Source of the DNA: Lineus longissimus
Lineage: Eukaryota > Nemertea > Pilidiophora > Heteronemertea > Lineidae
DNA: 64,000 bases
Direction of reading: 5' to 3'
Assembly (NCBI RefSeq): GCF_910592395.1
Contig: NC_088320.1
Coordinates: forward strand, 1,550,001 to 1,614,000
The notes beneath the pieces are model-generated. The model saw only the letters and a program-made list of their open reading frames with translations. It was not told the DNA's origin and searched no databases. This document shows positions 1-13,398 of the stretch, piece by piece (positions within the stretch are counted from its first letter, which is position 1; the number at the start of each line of letters is the position of its first letter). Both the position numbers and the translations under genes were made by a program.

Positions 1-375
1 TTGGAATTTCTCACCAGTGCCATCTTGTTCCACTTGAGGGTTATTTGCATGCACACTATCAAGGTGGTAAGTCCAAGAATGTTGCCACTCAACAGTGAAC
101 CACTGTTCATTTCCTGTAAGACAAACACAATCGCAACAAGCCCTTGAGACTGATATATTTATCTCTGGTGCAACAAGTATGAAGCAAACTTGATGTATGT
201 TTTCCTCCCCTGTTTCCAATGATTGTTTTAGCTGCGGTAAAGCAAGGGTTCCTTTTATGTTCTGAGAGCCGAGTACCAACTTGCTCGGACATGGTCATGA
301 TGGTGTGTCAGAGCCAAATATAAAAGACACACTGATGGCATGGTTGATACATATAATTGGCTCAAAGATACTTAC
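1..375. other. Left-edge noncoding stretch (CDK2 intron 3)
   Basis: This stretch lies just downstream, on the minus strand, of the third coding exon of the CDK2-like gene. The next expected kinase segment (the HRD catalytic loop) is not found here in any frame, so I read it as intron. The gene continues beyond the left edge. Confidence 0.5.
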
Positions 376-1571
<1,196 letters not shown>

Positions 1572-1627
1572 TCAATTTTAGTTTGTTTTCATTGCCAGCT
1601 TGACCCAATTTTTCTCTATCTGACATC

Positions 1628-1670
1628 AATTTTCCCGCGAATGACGAATTCTATTTTTATAGACCAATCA
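1628..1670 (-). promoter_or_regulatory. CDK2 proximal promoter: E2F-like site and CCAAT box
   Basis: About 80-115 bp upstream of the CDK2 ATG lie TTTCCCGCG (1631-1639, matching the E2F core TTTSSCGC), a TATAAAAAT-like run on the minus strand (about 1651-1661) and CCAAT on the plus strand (1664-1668). E2F plus NF-Y sites are typical of cell-cycle promoters. The motifs are seen; their function is inferred. Confidence 0.5.
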
Positions 1671-1893
1671 GAAATTTTACCTCGCTTCCATACATTACGT
1701 GTACATTAGTTGTGTATACTTGGATAGGTGGCACTACACAGTGCGTAAGACAGTTTCAAAGGCAGCGTCAAATAGGCCCCGGGCAACCGAAACGAGGTAG
1801 TCGTTCAGTTCCTGATGAGACCTAATCATACATCACAGGCACCATAATCAATACATCTCTGGGTTCATATGAATCCAGAGAAGAAGGCAGCAG

Positions 1894-2715
1894 CGCTTTC
1901 ATTGCATTTAATTCGCAAGTTCACCGATAGGTGGCGCCACCTTCAGTGTATCCTCGAAAATACCAGCTGCCGATTCGAACCATCCTCGGTAGTACTCGAG
2001 GGCCCGTAATCAGTATGTGCTGCAGTTTGAAAAGTTTGGGTGCGGGGTATGATATTGATAACAATGAAAATGAAAATTTCCACATCTGTGCATGGTTTGA
2101 TAACAAGGTAAAGAAGAAGAAAAAAAGAGAAAACTGCGCTGCAGATTCACCGGGAGTCGAACCCGTGACCTGTCGATCCACAATCAAGCACTCTTAGCAC
2201 TGAACCGTCAAGGCTTTCATGCTGAATTGGAGATTTTATACCCTCTTATGCCTAATGCAAACGAGCGCGCCACAATTGTGACAAGGTCGCGCAGGTGGCG
2301 AAGTGATTGGCCGAAATAGTTCCAAGTAATCGTATATTTCGATAGTTGTACAGATTTTTCTCAACATAACGCATTTATATACCTCAGTGATATAAAAGAT
2401 TATCTTTGCAGTTGATTTAACGTTTGAATGGCATTTTTTAAAGTTTTTAAGAATCGAGGTCGGCAGGGTCAGAGTCAATCAATCGTTTTGAAAGACTCCG
2501 GCAGGGTCAAAATAAAATAGTTGTTGGCGCCGATGATGTCAGCAATATGACGTGCCCCCTACGTTGACCTAATTTGGAATACACGTGTACTTTCAATTTT
2601 CAGGCTAAAATGACACAAAAACACGCTGTATGGTCATCCGAATGTAATCAAATTAGTAACAAATGTTCAAAGTTAGACCAGAAGAAGCTATCATCGATGT
2701 GATTAATATGTAAAG
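1894..2715 (-). mobile_element. SINE-like dispersed repeat, copy 1 (822 bp)
   Basis: Nearly identical to 12575-13398 over its whole length, and related to 61060-61585. On the minus strand it carries a tRNA-like head: a box-A-like segment (GGTTCAGTGCTAAGAGTGC, about 2196-2214) followed about 30 bp later by box B GGGTTCGACTCCC (about 2153-2165). A perfect 12-bp palindrome (GGTGGCGCCACC) sits at 1930-1941. The ORFs inside it are shared by the copies and have frequent stops, so I do not call them genes. Near identity of two copies implies recent mobility or segmental duplication. Confidence 0.75.
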
Positions 2716-2905
2716 AGCAATCTCTAGTGAACTCACACAACTGTTTGACATGGGGAGCCCCCCAAACCTCTGACATATATAGCCAGTACATTGGGGGATG
2801 AGTCCCCCAAACCCCCTCCCCCGTTCTCTCAAAGTGACAGGTTTTAGTCAGTACATTGGGGGAAGCCCCCCCCCCCACCCCCACCCCACCCCCCCCCCCC
2901 CCATT
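2716..2905. repeat. G/C-run hairpin-rich tail next to repeat copy 1
   Basis: Short units of the type TTGGGGGA-(few bases)-TCCCCCAAACCCC recur, ending in a long C tract near 2866-2902. G-runs and C-runs can pair within each unit. A similar but not identical block follows the second copy (13399-13640), so it is probably part of the element or of a companion element. Confidence 0.55.
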
Positions 2906-4005
2906 GGACTCTAAAAATTAAATTCCTTGAAGACGCTGAACAATAAGGCCCCATAAAGAAGTATGAGTTCCCGCCCCGGTAGCTGTCTCATATCTGCTGA
3001 CAGAAGCAGCTCTTTGTGGTGAAATAATAATTGAATGCATGTCATGACACCCAGGAGCTTTTTCTCATTTCTGAAACAGTTTCATGGTTGGAATGAATTT
3101 CCAAATCAGTCCGTCAAATCTCTATGCAATGAAAATTGAAATGTCACAACTGTCTCCAACTACGTTGTCCTGTATGTCCTAGCAGACGATTTTTAAATAA
3201 ATGATGTGATTGATATACTTGTGGATTGGAATGAATTATTTCTTCAATGATAGCGCTAGCCTTCTCCAGGCATAGGCCCCTGAATGCTAATTAGCGGGAT
3301 TATCGGGCTAAACAATGGGATTAGCTAGGAAATAATATATAGGGAGTTAAAAAACTTGAACTTGAATTAAAAATGTTTTGCCATGTGTGAATACTACTGG
3401 TTATAAATTTCAACAATCATGTTACGTCACGTAGACTCGTTTGAAAATACCACAAAAGCCAAGTTTCCGCGAAGTTATGTCACTTGTTGTCCGACTCCTT
3501 ATCACCCGACCGTGACCTCAGTATTTGACCAATCAGCTTTAAATCGTGAGCATTTTCGTGTATGGGTCAATGAATTTGATTGAAAATCACAATTTGAATA
3601 GATGAGTGGTTTGGTAACCTCTCTGACGTAACCTACTCAATACGAGCCGTTGAATTTGACTGTGCTCTTGGTATGACACACCGGTTTTGGGAACACAAGC
3701 GTTCAGTTGTGTCGACGCCTAGTCGAAGCACTGGTTCAATATTGGTGAGTTCAGCCTGATTTCTCCACAACTTTTTCTCCCCAAATTTTGCAACTATTGT
3801 CTGATACAATGTACAATCTTATCTTATCTTTTCATTTTCATTTCTTGCAGACGCCAGACACGTTGTCCTGTCTAGCACACCCAATGCTGCCCAACCGGTT
3901 TATCACAAGATACGACATGAACACCACGTGGTGAGTTATTTTTCTTTACCGAAACTTCCTTTATCGCACATACATGTATTCTTTTGAAACTTCTCATCTC
4001 TGCAG
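2906..4005. other. Intergenic, no gene seen
   Basis: AT-rich DNA with stops in all frames and no recognisable protein. A ~26-bp segment near 3181-3207 (AGCAGACGATTTTTAAATA core) recurs near 12383, just before repeat copy 2, and may mark another dispersed repeat. Confidence 0.4.
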
Positions 4006-4190
4006 CAGTGGCGGATCCAGAACTTTGGGAAAGAAGCGGGGGTGGGGGGGGGGGGCGCTGCCCCACCAATGAGAACTCATGATAGAGCAAAAGGTGCAAT
4101 CCTGAAAATGAGGGGGAGGGTTCTTGAGGAGAGGTGCCCTAAAAATATCAAAGATGGATGACTCATGCGGTACCCCTAAATCCGCCACTG
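4006..4190. mobile_element. hAT-like MITE (185 bp)
   Basis: The left end reads CAGTGGCGGATCCAG and the right end is the complement of CAGTGGCGGATTTAG, giving terminal inverted repeats of 15 bp with two mismatches and the CAGNG...CNCTG ends of hAT elements. The interior has a long G tract and no coding capacity. Flanking 8-mers (CTCTGCAG and CTGTTCTG) do not match well, so no clean target-site duplication is visible. Confidence 0.7.
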
Positions 4191-5429
4191 CTGTTCTGAA
4201 TAATTCCACACTCGGCTCAGCTGACCTTTGAAAGGAGGACACTGTAGCCCATACCCTATCTATGGTACTATATCGTTCTGGCAGCAAGAAAATGAGACGA
4301 TCGGTCATGTCTGCCATGTTTTATGACGTCACACGCCACGTACTTGGTACAATGTGTCACGTGCTCATAACACATTCTATCTCTGAACCAATCAGCCCTT
4401 GATACTGTGACATGTGATATGTATGATGAGGACCTTGACCGGATCAGAATGATAAAACATACAGTCGAAGTAGTTCAGAGACATTTACATGAAGACATGA
4501 CAGAAATTACCAATCGTCTCATTTCACCTCTGTGCTGCCAACTTCAGAGCTTTAATAAACCCTGCCAGTTGTTCCCAGGCCTGTGTTATGAAATGACCAT
4601 GGTTTAGTGATATGCCTACCCCCTCTTGTATTCAGTGGTATTAAATGGACAACTGTGGCATGAGATATGGTGGTTTTTCCTACAAAAATGGCTTCCAGTA
4701 GAACCGTGACTTCTCAGTCCAAACAGGAAAATTGAAATACATCATTGAACTGCAATAAACAGTGCACAAAAACTGGGTGTAACCTTAGGCCTGCCTGAAT
4801 TTCACGGGTCATGTCCAAAACTGCCTCGCACACTGGCGAAAATCGTTATTTGAGATAAGTGGCGGCGCATGGTGACAAGCAGAGGTATTATCCTCCTGGC
4901 CAGGTAAATCCCACGCCCAGGTTGTCCCTTTAAAGCTGACATGCATGCATAAAAACCCTAACGACAAAATTAGAAAAGACGGAAAGGATGAAGTGGCGAG
5001 GGTTCCGAGTTCGAACCCGCTCGAGGAATATTTTTTCTTTTTTTCTTTCTCTGTGACCTGTCTCGTCAATGAACTTGTGTTTGTGCAGTCAAGTGAGACC
5101 TGTCGCTGGTCGTCTATCATGTTTCAGGTGCAGTTTGTCGTTTGTTGGTCGGGCGTTTGTGTTTTCTAACTTGGTCGTTTGGGGTTTTTATGCATGCATG
5201 TCACCTTTAAGTATGTTTTGGCGTGGTCACGAAGATGATAAATGTGAATAATGACACCAATGCATTGGCCCTGCGGTCACGTGGTGGCTTTCAATGATAT
5301 CCTTGTGCCGTCGTAGGAGGCTGCTGAAAGTCGTAGCAAAGCAGCAGCCAACAAAAGACTTGGGCTACTTAAAATTTCTTTCGGGAGCAGTAATAATCTG
5401 GTCACCATTGAGTTTTACCTATAGCTCTT
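4191..5429. other. Intergenic, with an isolated tRNA box-B-like motif
   Basis: No gene recognised. At about 5008-5026 the sequence GAGTTCGAACCCGCTC resembles a Pol III box B on either strand and is followed by a T-rich run (5029-5051). It may be the remnant of another tRNA-derived SINE. I found no convincing box A at the right distance. Confidence 0.35.
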
Positions 5430-5580
5430 ATAAAGATGGCCTGCTTAATCGCCCGCCCGCGAATTTTTTCCTGAATCTTTCGGGCAGTACACTGTACATT
5501 TGTACACAGGTTTTCAGCCAGTCAGAATCCGATAAATCTGTGTCGTCATCGAGGCGTCATCATGAAACTTAGAAGTAAGC
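5430..5580 (+). repeat. Inverted partial copy of the 5.9-6.2 kb repeat
   Basis: The segment around GTACATTTGTACACAGG and the following CAGCCAGTCAGAATC resembles the reverse complement of 6010-6150. The tRNA-like part is missing. It therefore forms an imperfect inverted pair with the SINE at 5925-6165. Confidence 0.5.
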
Positions 5581-5924
5581 TTGTATTGTTTTGTGCTTGC
5601 AAATTTGAGGCATACAGTATAAAAATACACTGGAGGAAGACCATACACACGAGGCAGTATCGAAAGACAAGTCTCATTGCAGAGAAACATATTCCTACTG
5701 TAGGAAGACCATTCACATGAGACAAGTCTCATTGTATATTCATGCTCAATATGATATCTGAAGGACTATCCCTTGGATCTTGGAGATGGGCTATTGTTAT
5801 TGTCCTTTCTGTAGGTATGTTGCAGGCAGCAGAAATAACTCAAATATCTAACATCTAAATAACAAGGGAAAAGAAAGGCGTTATAAAAATAAAATCTAAA
5901 GAGTAAAAAAGAAAAAGAAAAATG

Positions 5925-6165
5925 TTATCCACAACCGGATTCGAACTCGCGACCTTTGGATCGAACATCGTATTCTGCCATTTTTGACGCGCGCTCTACC
6001 AACTGCTCTAAAGTTTCTAAGACTTCTGACGTCATGTATTTGTCGAAATCTGATTGGCTGAAAGTCCCTGTACAAATGTACACTATAGTGCCCAAAAGGT
6101 TCAGCAAAAAAAATTCGCTACCCGCCCTTTTCAGATAGACAGTTAGCCCATCTATCACTTCGATC
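5925..6165 (-). mobile_element. tRNA-derived SINE
   Basis: The minus strand has box A (TAGAGCAGTTGGTAGAGCGC, about 5989-6008) and, downstream, box B (GAGTTCGAATCC, about 5936-5950), in the order and near the spacing of a tRNA. The spacer between them does not fold as a standard anticodon arm by eye, and the segment is followed by A/T-rich sequence, so a SINE is more likely than a working tRNA gene. Confidence 0.65.
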
Positions 6166-7276
6166 TATCGAGCTGTCATGGCCAATACTTTTTCTTTCAG
6201 AAGCCCCGACGTCCTTTGAACTTTCAAGAAATGGTTGGGTTTGGTCAAGGGACTGGTATTGGATCTGATATATTATCATTGTTGTCACACCTTTTCGCTA
6301 AATATGAGGTCTTGAAAATGCTTGGTATTGCTCCTTGTGAGGTGTTACCCAACGTTAATGACGCCTGTCTGTATAAGTGGTAAATACTTGACACCTATGG
6401 CGAAGGATGAGCCAGTTATTTTCGAGTTTGTACTTTGGGTGCATCTCGTTCCTCGGGTTGCATTGCGCCCGCGACCCCATAGGAGTTCCTGGTCTTGTCT
6501 CTTCGCCCCCAACCCCGATAAACTCTATGTGCCGTGAACGAATGCTCATCAGGTCGACAGTTATTTGACGACGTAAATCCATCCATATTAACTGGCGCTG
6601 CGGCTGCGCTCAATAGACTTCGTTGGGGAGTCTGAGCCTGATAGGGTGTACCAGTCCAGCCGGTTATGTACGGTTGGTATGCTCTATGATATGGATCTCC
6701 ATCCACCTGTCAGCTAGGGGCAGACCCCAGTGTCTCAACCCTGGGTCTCAGAGGCGGTAACTTCTAGTCAGGCAGCGCGCTATGTCTGGTTAGGCGACAT
6801 GGGTTACCAGGAGCATCCACAGCCAAAATGGTTTGCACATGGAGGTCATCGCGACCGACTTGTGAGGGGGAAGAAGTGATGTCCATGGCGGTTTCAAATT
6901 GATCTGACGACCCCCGCGTCTTCTGGACACGGAGGGGTTCATGTGGCCAAATCCTGTCAGCTAAATCCTATTGTTAGCATCGTTCGCGGTACATGGAAAC
7001 CAAGGGCATGGAACCCTTTTTTGTCTTGGTTTAATTTCTCTGAGGATTTCAATGATGATATATATATTTAGATCCACAGGTATAGTTGGTACATGTGGCG
7101 ACTCGCCACATGAACATTTTAAAAGTTTTTTTTCAAGCATTGTAAAAAGTTATGAGAATAAATTTCCCCTTTGGACGTGTTTTTTTTACCAGAATGACAA
7201 TCAAAAAGTTTGTCACTGGAGAGTTTCCCCATCCCCCACCCCAGCCCTAGAATAATATACAGACTAAATAGTATCT
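6166..7276. other. Intergenic, no gene seen
   Basis: GC-richer than its surroundings between about 6340 and 6960, with short open stretches but no recognisable domain. It could be the decayed end of a retroelement. No regulatory feature can be supported. Confidence 0.3.
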
Positions 7277-7645
7277 TTGGACTGTACTGGTAATATAGGT
7301 CAGTCACGAAAAATAAAATATATATTGGACTGTACTGGTAATATAGGTCAGTCACGAAGAATAGACTATATATTGGACTGTACTGGTAATATAGGTCAGT
7401 CACGAAAAATAAAATATATATTGGACTGTACTGGTAATATAGGTCAGTCACGAAGAATAGACTATATATTGGACTGTACTGGTAATATAGGTCAGTCACG
7501 AAAAATGAAATATGTATTGGACTGTACTGGTAATATAGGTCAGTCACGAAGAATAGAATGATATTGGACTGTACTGGTAATAGAGGTCAGTCAAAAAAAA
7601 GAAATATATATTGGACTGTACTGGTAATATAGGTCAGTCACGAAA
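7277..7645. repeat. 48-bp minisatellite with alternating unit types
   Basis: Eight tandem units start at 7277, 7325, 7373, 7421, 7469, 7517, 7564 and 7611. Each begins TTGGACTGTACTGG and includes TATAGGTCAGTCACGAA. The first six alternate between an A form (AAAATAAAATATATA tail) and a B form (GAATAGACTATATA tail), a 96-bp higher-order unit. Because 48 is a multiple of 3, both strands stay open for long stretches; these ORFs are by-products. Confidence 0.9.
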
Positions 7646-7699
7646 ATATCTGAAAGTCTGTGCCCCATTGTTGACGAATATAATATCGTGAGGACTTTA

Positions 7700-8317
7700 T
7701 CAATAGTCGCGGTCCCTGGCCCCTCCCACATAAAAATCATTAGCAAGGTCACTGCAGGCAATAGCTTCAGCGTTGTTATTGTATAAACGTGTCTTAAACA
7801 TTATAAACGGCCCTATTTGTGGGGTTACATTGGGTTCTTGCTGGGGTAATGATGTCCATGTCCGATTCTGCGTTTTGTGGACTTGTAAATCAGTCCAGCA
7901 GTGACATTGCGTTTTGTGGACATGTAAGTCTGTCCCGCAGTACCATGTTTCACCCCAGCAATTACCAATAAGACCTGCACGTGACCTTAAAGTAAATAGC
8001 TGTGCAAGTGTGGTCGAGACAAAACGCGATGTATGCATTGGAAGAAGGAAATCTGCGAAGAGTAGCTGGAACTGTCTGTCCAGGTCTCGTTTATGAAACA
8101 ATGGGCGATTTGAAAGACGTCTCCTGAACAGATCGCCCATTGTTAACTGAAGCAGCATTCGAATTGTCAACAATTTTTTCAGGTGGATTGCTCCATCTCC
8201 TGTGATTTCGCTCTCCCGTCCCAAGAATCGAGCCAACGCGATCGAGGCCACTTCTGAGAGATAAATATTTAGGATGCCAGATTTGTGGAACACAATTGAG
8301 GTAAATGAGATAAGCAT
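7700..8317 (-). other. Unassigned 205-codon open frame
   Basis: An open frame in an otherwise stop-rich region. I recognise no domain. It contains a short duplicated segment (TGCGTTTTGTGGAC twice, near 7868 and 7908) and a 13-bp inverted repeat (8097-8109 with 8132-8144), which suggests repetitive DNA rather than a gene. It could be a decayed transposase fragment. Confidence 0.15.
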
Positions 8318-8414
8318 GGCTACAGTTGATGAAATGAGGCTTTAGGTCCGTCATCATGTGACTGATATTGGGACAAACCCGAGGCAGGTTTACCACCATT
8401 GCCTCACAATTCAA

Positions 8415-9600
8415 TTTGATTTATTCATCTTATTAGTGCCATGATTTAAAAAAAAACGTCATGAAAAATGATCAAATACTCCAATTTCTTAAATTGTATA
8501 TTTCAATGTTTCTTGGTATACAAATCTTCCCTTTCTATTCCAGACCAATAGTCAAGAGCCATGATCAGGGAACAGCATTTCCCAACGGAATTGACCCTTT
8601 TTCTTGTTGTAATTCATGCTGTTGGCTCAGAATGGGTTGACACTCGCCTGTTTTCGACCCTGAAAATTAAACAGCAAACATTGTTACTCTCTGTTAAAAG
8701 TGAACCTTGCAAAATGTGTGCTTATTCCTGAAATCAATAGCACTTCATGTATGTACTCGCTGATCCAGAATATTGCTATTTCTTGTTCCGTTTTCAATGT
8801 GGCAATCCATTTACCGTATATCTGAGCTATTTCACAGCACAAGAAGTGCAACATTACAATGGAGCTATTTCTTGATCACAGCAAAAATGTGTTTCTACAT
8901 TGTTTTACTCAAATGATGCATGGATGAGCCTTATTGACATAATTGTTTTCAAGAGGAATTGGTTGTAGGTTTTCTTCCTTTTTTCTTAAGGCAGGCCTAA
9001 TTTAACAGAAGGCCTATATTTTAGGTAGGATATTATTTATACTATAGGCCCATATCAGTTTTGAGAGCAATTTCCTCTTGAAGACATTAAACGTCAGTCG
9101 AGTCTCTGTACCATTTTGATTGGGCGGTTTTGGGCTAAAATACAGTACAAGAGAATGCTCCATTGGTGTCAACAGGATATGTCATTGTTTTGGTCAGCAA
9201 TCAGTTCTTGCCACCTTGAAAGCGGGCACGGTTACTTATGACTTGTACATTGTTCAATTGTTATTATGCTATTATCATTTGCCCCCCCCCCCCATCCTTA
9301 TCGACACTCACAGTGCACCACCCTCCATCCCGCACTGACCCAACATCTGATCCCTTGACACGCTTGCTCAAGCGGCGTCAGCAGTATCAACGTTGTGTTA
9401 TTGTATTCCAAGTTTTGCATTATTCATATGACTGTATGTACTTGCCAAATAAATGTTGTCATATCATAACCTTCGTCTCTTGCCCTTCGGTCAATAAGTG
9501 TGCTGACCACTCCTTTTTTCTGATTCCGCATGCCGGCCACTAATTCTAAGTTTTGTAGTACATGTAGCCTATATGTTATATACTTGCCCAATAAAAGTTG
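8415..9600. other. Intergenic, no gene seen
   Basis: AT-rich DNA with a C-run at about 9281-9291. Two AAATAAATGTTG/AATAAAAGTTGCC-like segments (about 9447 and 9590) show that the diverged repeats to the right begin here. No coding signal. Confidence 0.3.
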
Positions 9601-12062
9601 CCATATCATCAGGCTTTGTCTCTTGTCCTTCGGTCTCTCAGCGTGGGGGACACTCTCGAAAAGTTAGATTTATGCACTTACCAAACGACACCAAATGCAC
9701 CTTCCTCGTCAAAATACCTCACGCCTGCGGACAGGGACGAAATAGCTCGGAGTCTGTACCGTAACTTAATTTGCATCCCGTTTCAATCCGTAATAACACA
9801 TTATCAGCCTTTGTCTCTTGTCCTTCGGTCTCTCAGCGTGGGGGACACTCTCGAAAAGTGAGATTATTAAAAATAACTGGCGTTCAATGTGTGTTTTAAT
9901 AACTGTCGCTCAATGTGTGTATCTATGTGTCCCTGGAGTTCGAAGGATGTGACATTACAGAGCGTCCGATTTAGTCTCGTAGAGAGACGCGAATTATTCC
10001 AGGACATTCAAACTTGTGTTGTATCCTATCCTTATGATGAATGGTTATCCCTACAGAGGTGCTAAAAACCCTGTCTCTTTAGTATTGGATGAGACATCCT
10101 GCAGACAGTCCGCTGTACGCTCTTGAGAGAGACACTGACACCCCATCTCTGCCCAGAGTAACCCGTGCTTAGGGTAACTGGTAAACCGCAATCGTCACCT
10201 GAAGACGAAGCATTTGCTGGTGTTTATTCATATCATCTCCTCAAACACTACTCGAGTACTTCTTGGGTGGTACCTGATACGAGACAACTAACTGAGCTAT
10301 TAACCTGAAGTGCTGTTTGATAAGGGCACATGAGCTGTGTCCCTTTAGTTCGAATGATGTGACACCTCACAGTGTCCAATGCAGCTCCTTGAGACAAAAA
10401 GACACTAATAGGGAGCTCTTAAGCGAGCTTTATGGTTAAGGGTCGAATGTGTGTGTGTATACCGTCAACGAAAAAAACTTGACCCGGTTGACCGGAACCA
10501 GAAAACCTCTGCACCCAGGTGACATTTTTGCACGCGAATCGTATACGCTAATGCACAGCAATTTACCTGGGGAGAGATTTTCTTTTTCCAAACAATTCAG
10601 CGGGACGCTACGATGTTTACGCGGAGAAGCCGCTGTTCGGTTGAAGATTTCGTCAAAACAGGGCCGAATCAAAGTGTAACGATACCCTGGGGCGAATCGA
10701 AATGCATTAAACAACAAGCTGCATCGCTGCCAGAGATTATTTTTCTCTTTCCGCGACGAAATCGTGCTTTGAACTGGCAAAATTCCGCAAAAGATTTTCC
10801 GTCTGCTAACTTTTCCGCAGTTTCAAGCGCACCAACATGATCGGTCCGGGGGCTGCCCGTTTCGACGACGATTTCGTCAATATCATGGGGTGTGACAATA
10901 TGTCAACGGTCTGGTTCCATTAATAATGTAATAATCTTGAAAGTACATTGGTCTCAATGTCTATTTCCCCGTTTCCATGTCAAAATCCTACCGTGAAACC
11001 TGAAACCACTCGTCCACAACACTGGCCATTTTAATTTTCCGTAGAAAGCGCATGCGCACTTAACTCAAACGCACGCGCTACCCTCAGGTCTCACAAGCCG
11101 GTGCGGAGGCCAGGCCTACCTGCCTCCAAAAATGACGCAACGTCATTTCATGCATACCCCTGTTCCAGCGGCTGTAGACTTGGCAGTACGTTACTCTCAC
11201 ACAAACCAATACATTTCTGAATAGCATGTCTCTTGTATTGTAGAATACATCTGACCAAGTTTGACCAAGTGATCAGGTGTTAATCTTGAAGTTATAAGGC
11301 ATAGAGGTGAAATTTTTTCAAATTTGCGTTATACAGGGTGTTTCATGCATTGTGCTACATCAGTCTATGCATGACTGTATGTCTAGGCGACGTTGGTCTT
11401 TTTGAATTAGAATATAAATCTTAATTACACTTGGGTCTTGGGATCATTATGCTTATCTCCGGGCAAAAATACCTATCCTTCTCCTGTTGTGTTTAGTTTC
11501 CCACATTCTCCCCACTTATTTTCTATACTGCGACAGCGTCTATTGGGTCAACTGCCATGATGGCATCATCCTAACTATATCCCCCCTCTCCCACCCACCA
11601 ACTACTCGCCATCTATCATTGACATTGTGTGCTAGCCAACTGCTTCTTCGGTAAACTGCCATGATGGCATCATCCTAACTATATAACCCCCCCCCCCCCC
11701 CCCCCACCGAGAACGAAGAGCTCCCTATCAAGGCCTGAGCCTTCCTCATATTACATTCACAGGACTTTCAAACTGCTGTGAGCGTCCCTACAGCAGTATG
11801 GGCAGTGAAGCGGACAACCCTGTTCCTCCAGTGTTAGTCTTGGGGGTAACCGATACGAGACAACTGATTTGGCATTACCTGGTATGGGCAACTCGTCTCG
11901 CGAGGGTGCAGATCGTGTGTCCCTTGTACTTCGAAGGATGTGACATACGACAGAGTGTCCAATGCAACTCCGCGCGAGAAAAAGACGCTAATACATTCCT
12001 AGGACATTTAAACTGCTGGGGGCTTCCCTACAGAACAACGAATAGGAATAGGGATGGGTGAA
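9601..12062. repeat. Diverged dispersed/tandem repeat field
   Basis: A ~50-bp segment (CTTGTCCTTCGGTCTCTCAG...) occurs at about 9619 and again at about 9818. A longer unit with GTGTCCCT..., TTCGAAGGATGTGACA and later AAAAGACGCTAATA occurs in diverged form at about 9930, 10340 and 11915; the last two are preceded by a GATACGAGACAACT segment (about 10275 and 11850). A C tract lies near 11687-11705. No gene is supported; 10436-10840 has overlapping short frames with no recognised domain. Confidence 0.5.
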
Positions 12063-12574
12063 AACTCGATCTGTCTTCGATTTTTGGAACAACGCTGATA
12101 ATCTGTAAGTACTAGGACCCATCAACAGAATCTAAAAGCCGATCGGCCCATCTCGAAAACCGAAAAAAAATGGCCTCCACTCTTTGATCAAAATCACCTA
12201 TTCATATAAAATATTTGCTATTTTCCTTTTTACCATCTCACTAGATTCCTCTAAAGTATAACATAGCGCAATTTGATTGAAAAATATTTAAAAACAAACA
12301 AATGTCAAGCCACCAAAGTTAGAGGGCCCCCCATCAACATTTTCATCAGCAAATTCATCAACAGTTTACACTTTCCCCGATAGCAGACGATTTTTAAATA
12401 CATGATGTCCCACACCCGCACTTCAGTGGCGCCGGTGTGAATAAATCTACTTGTGTGAATGGTCAATGGCTCATGACGTCATGAAATAATTGCGTCACGA
12501 GGAAGGAAACAATGGGAATCACGTCCGACGTTGTAACTGTGGGTGCGGTGCGTCGTGAATGCAGGATCGGCCAA

Positions 12575-13398
12575 CGCTTTCATTGCATTTAATTCGCAAG
12601 TTCACCGATAGGTGGCGCCACCTTCAGTGTATCCTCGAAAATACCAGCTGCCGATTCGAACCATCCTCGGTAGTACTCGAGGGCCCGAAATCAGTATGTG
12701 CTGCAGTTTGAAAAGTTTGGGTGCGGGGTATGATATTGATAACAATGAAAATGAAAATTTCCACATCTGTGCATGGTTTGATAACAAGGTAAAGAAGAAG
12801 AAAAAAAGAGAAAACTGCGCTGCAGATTCACCGGGAGTCGAACCCGTGACCTGCCGATCCACAATCAAGCACTCTTAGCACTGAACCGTCAAGGCTTTCA
12901 TGCTGAATTGGAGATTTTATACCCTCTTATGCCTAATGCAAACGAGCGCGCCACAATTGTGACAAGGTCGCGCAGGTGGCGAAGTGATTGGCCGAAATAG
13001 TTCCAAGTAATCGTATATTTCGATAGTTGTACAGATTTTTCTCAACATAACGCATTTATATACCTCAGTGATATAAAAGATTATCTTTGCAGTTGATTTA
13101 ACGTTTGAATGGCATTTTTTTAAAAGTTTTTAAGAATCGAGGTCGGCAGGGTCAGAGTCAATCAATCGTTTTGAAAGACTCCGGCAGGGTCAAAATAAAA
13201 TAGTTGTTGGCGCCGATGATGTCAGCAATATGACGTGCCCCCTACGTTGACCTAATTTGGAATACACGTGTACTTTCAATTTTCAGGCTAAAATGACACA
13301 AAAACACGCTGTATGGTCATCCGAATGTAATCAAATTAGTAACAAATGTTCAAAGTTAGACCAGAAGAAGCTATCATCGATGTGATTAATATGTAAAG
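12575..13398 (-). mobile_element. SINE-like dispersed repeat, copy 2 (824 bp)
   Basis: Matches 1894-2715 almost base for base; the clear differences are a few substitutions and a 2-bp insertion in a T/A run near 13120. The tRNA-like promoter segment is on the minus strand at about 12834-12896. Flanking sequence differs from copy 1 on the left, while the right side continues into a related G/C-run block. Confidence 0.75.

Noticed and set aside
1921-2197. 88-codon ORFs on both strands, repeated at 12602-12878
   Set aside because: They lie within the dispersed repeat; the two copies match as DNA, including noncoding parts, so conservation is not coding evidence.
5925-6165. Functional tRNA gene
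   Set aside because: Boxes A and B are present, but the rest does not form a clean cloverleaf by eye and the segment shares sequence with a repeat at 5430-5580.
7119-7561. 142- and 94-codon open frames with repeated peptides
   Set aside because: They come from the 48-bp tandem repeat and have no start context or homology.
7277-7645. Possible CRISPR-like array
   Set aside because: Units are contiguous with no unique spacers, and the window is eukaryotic.
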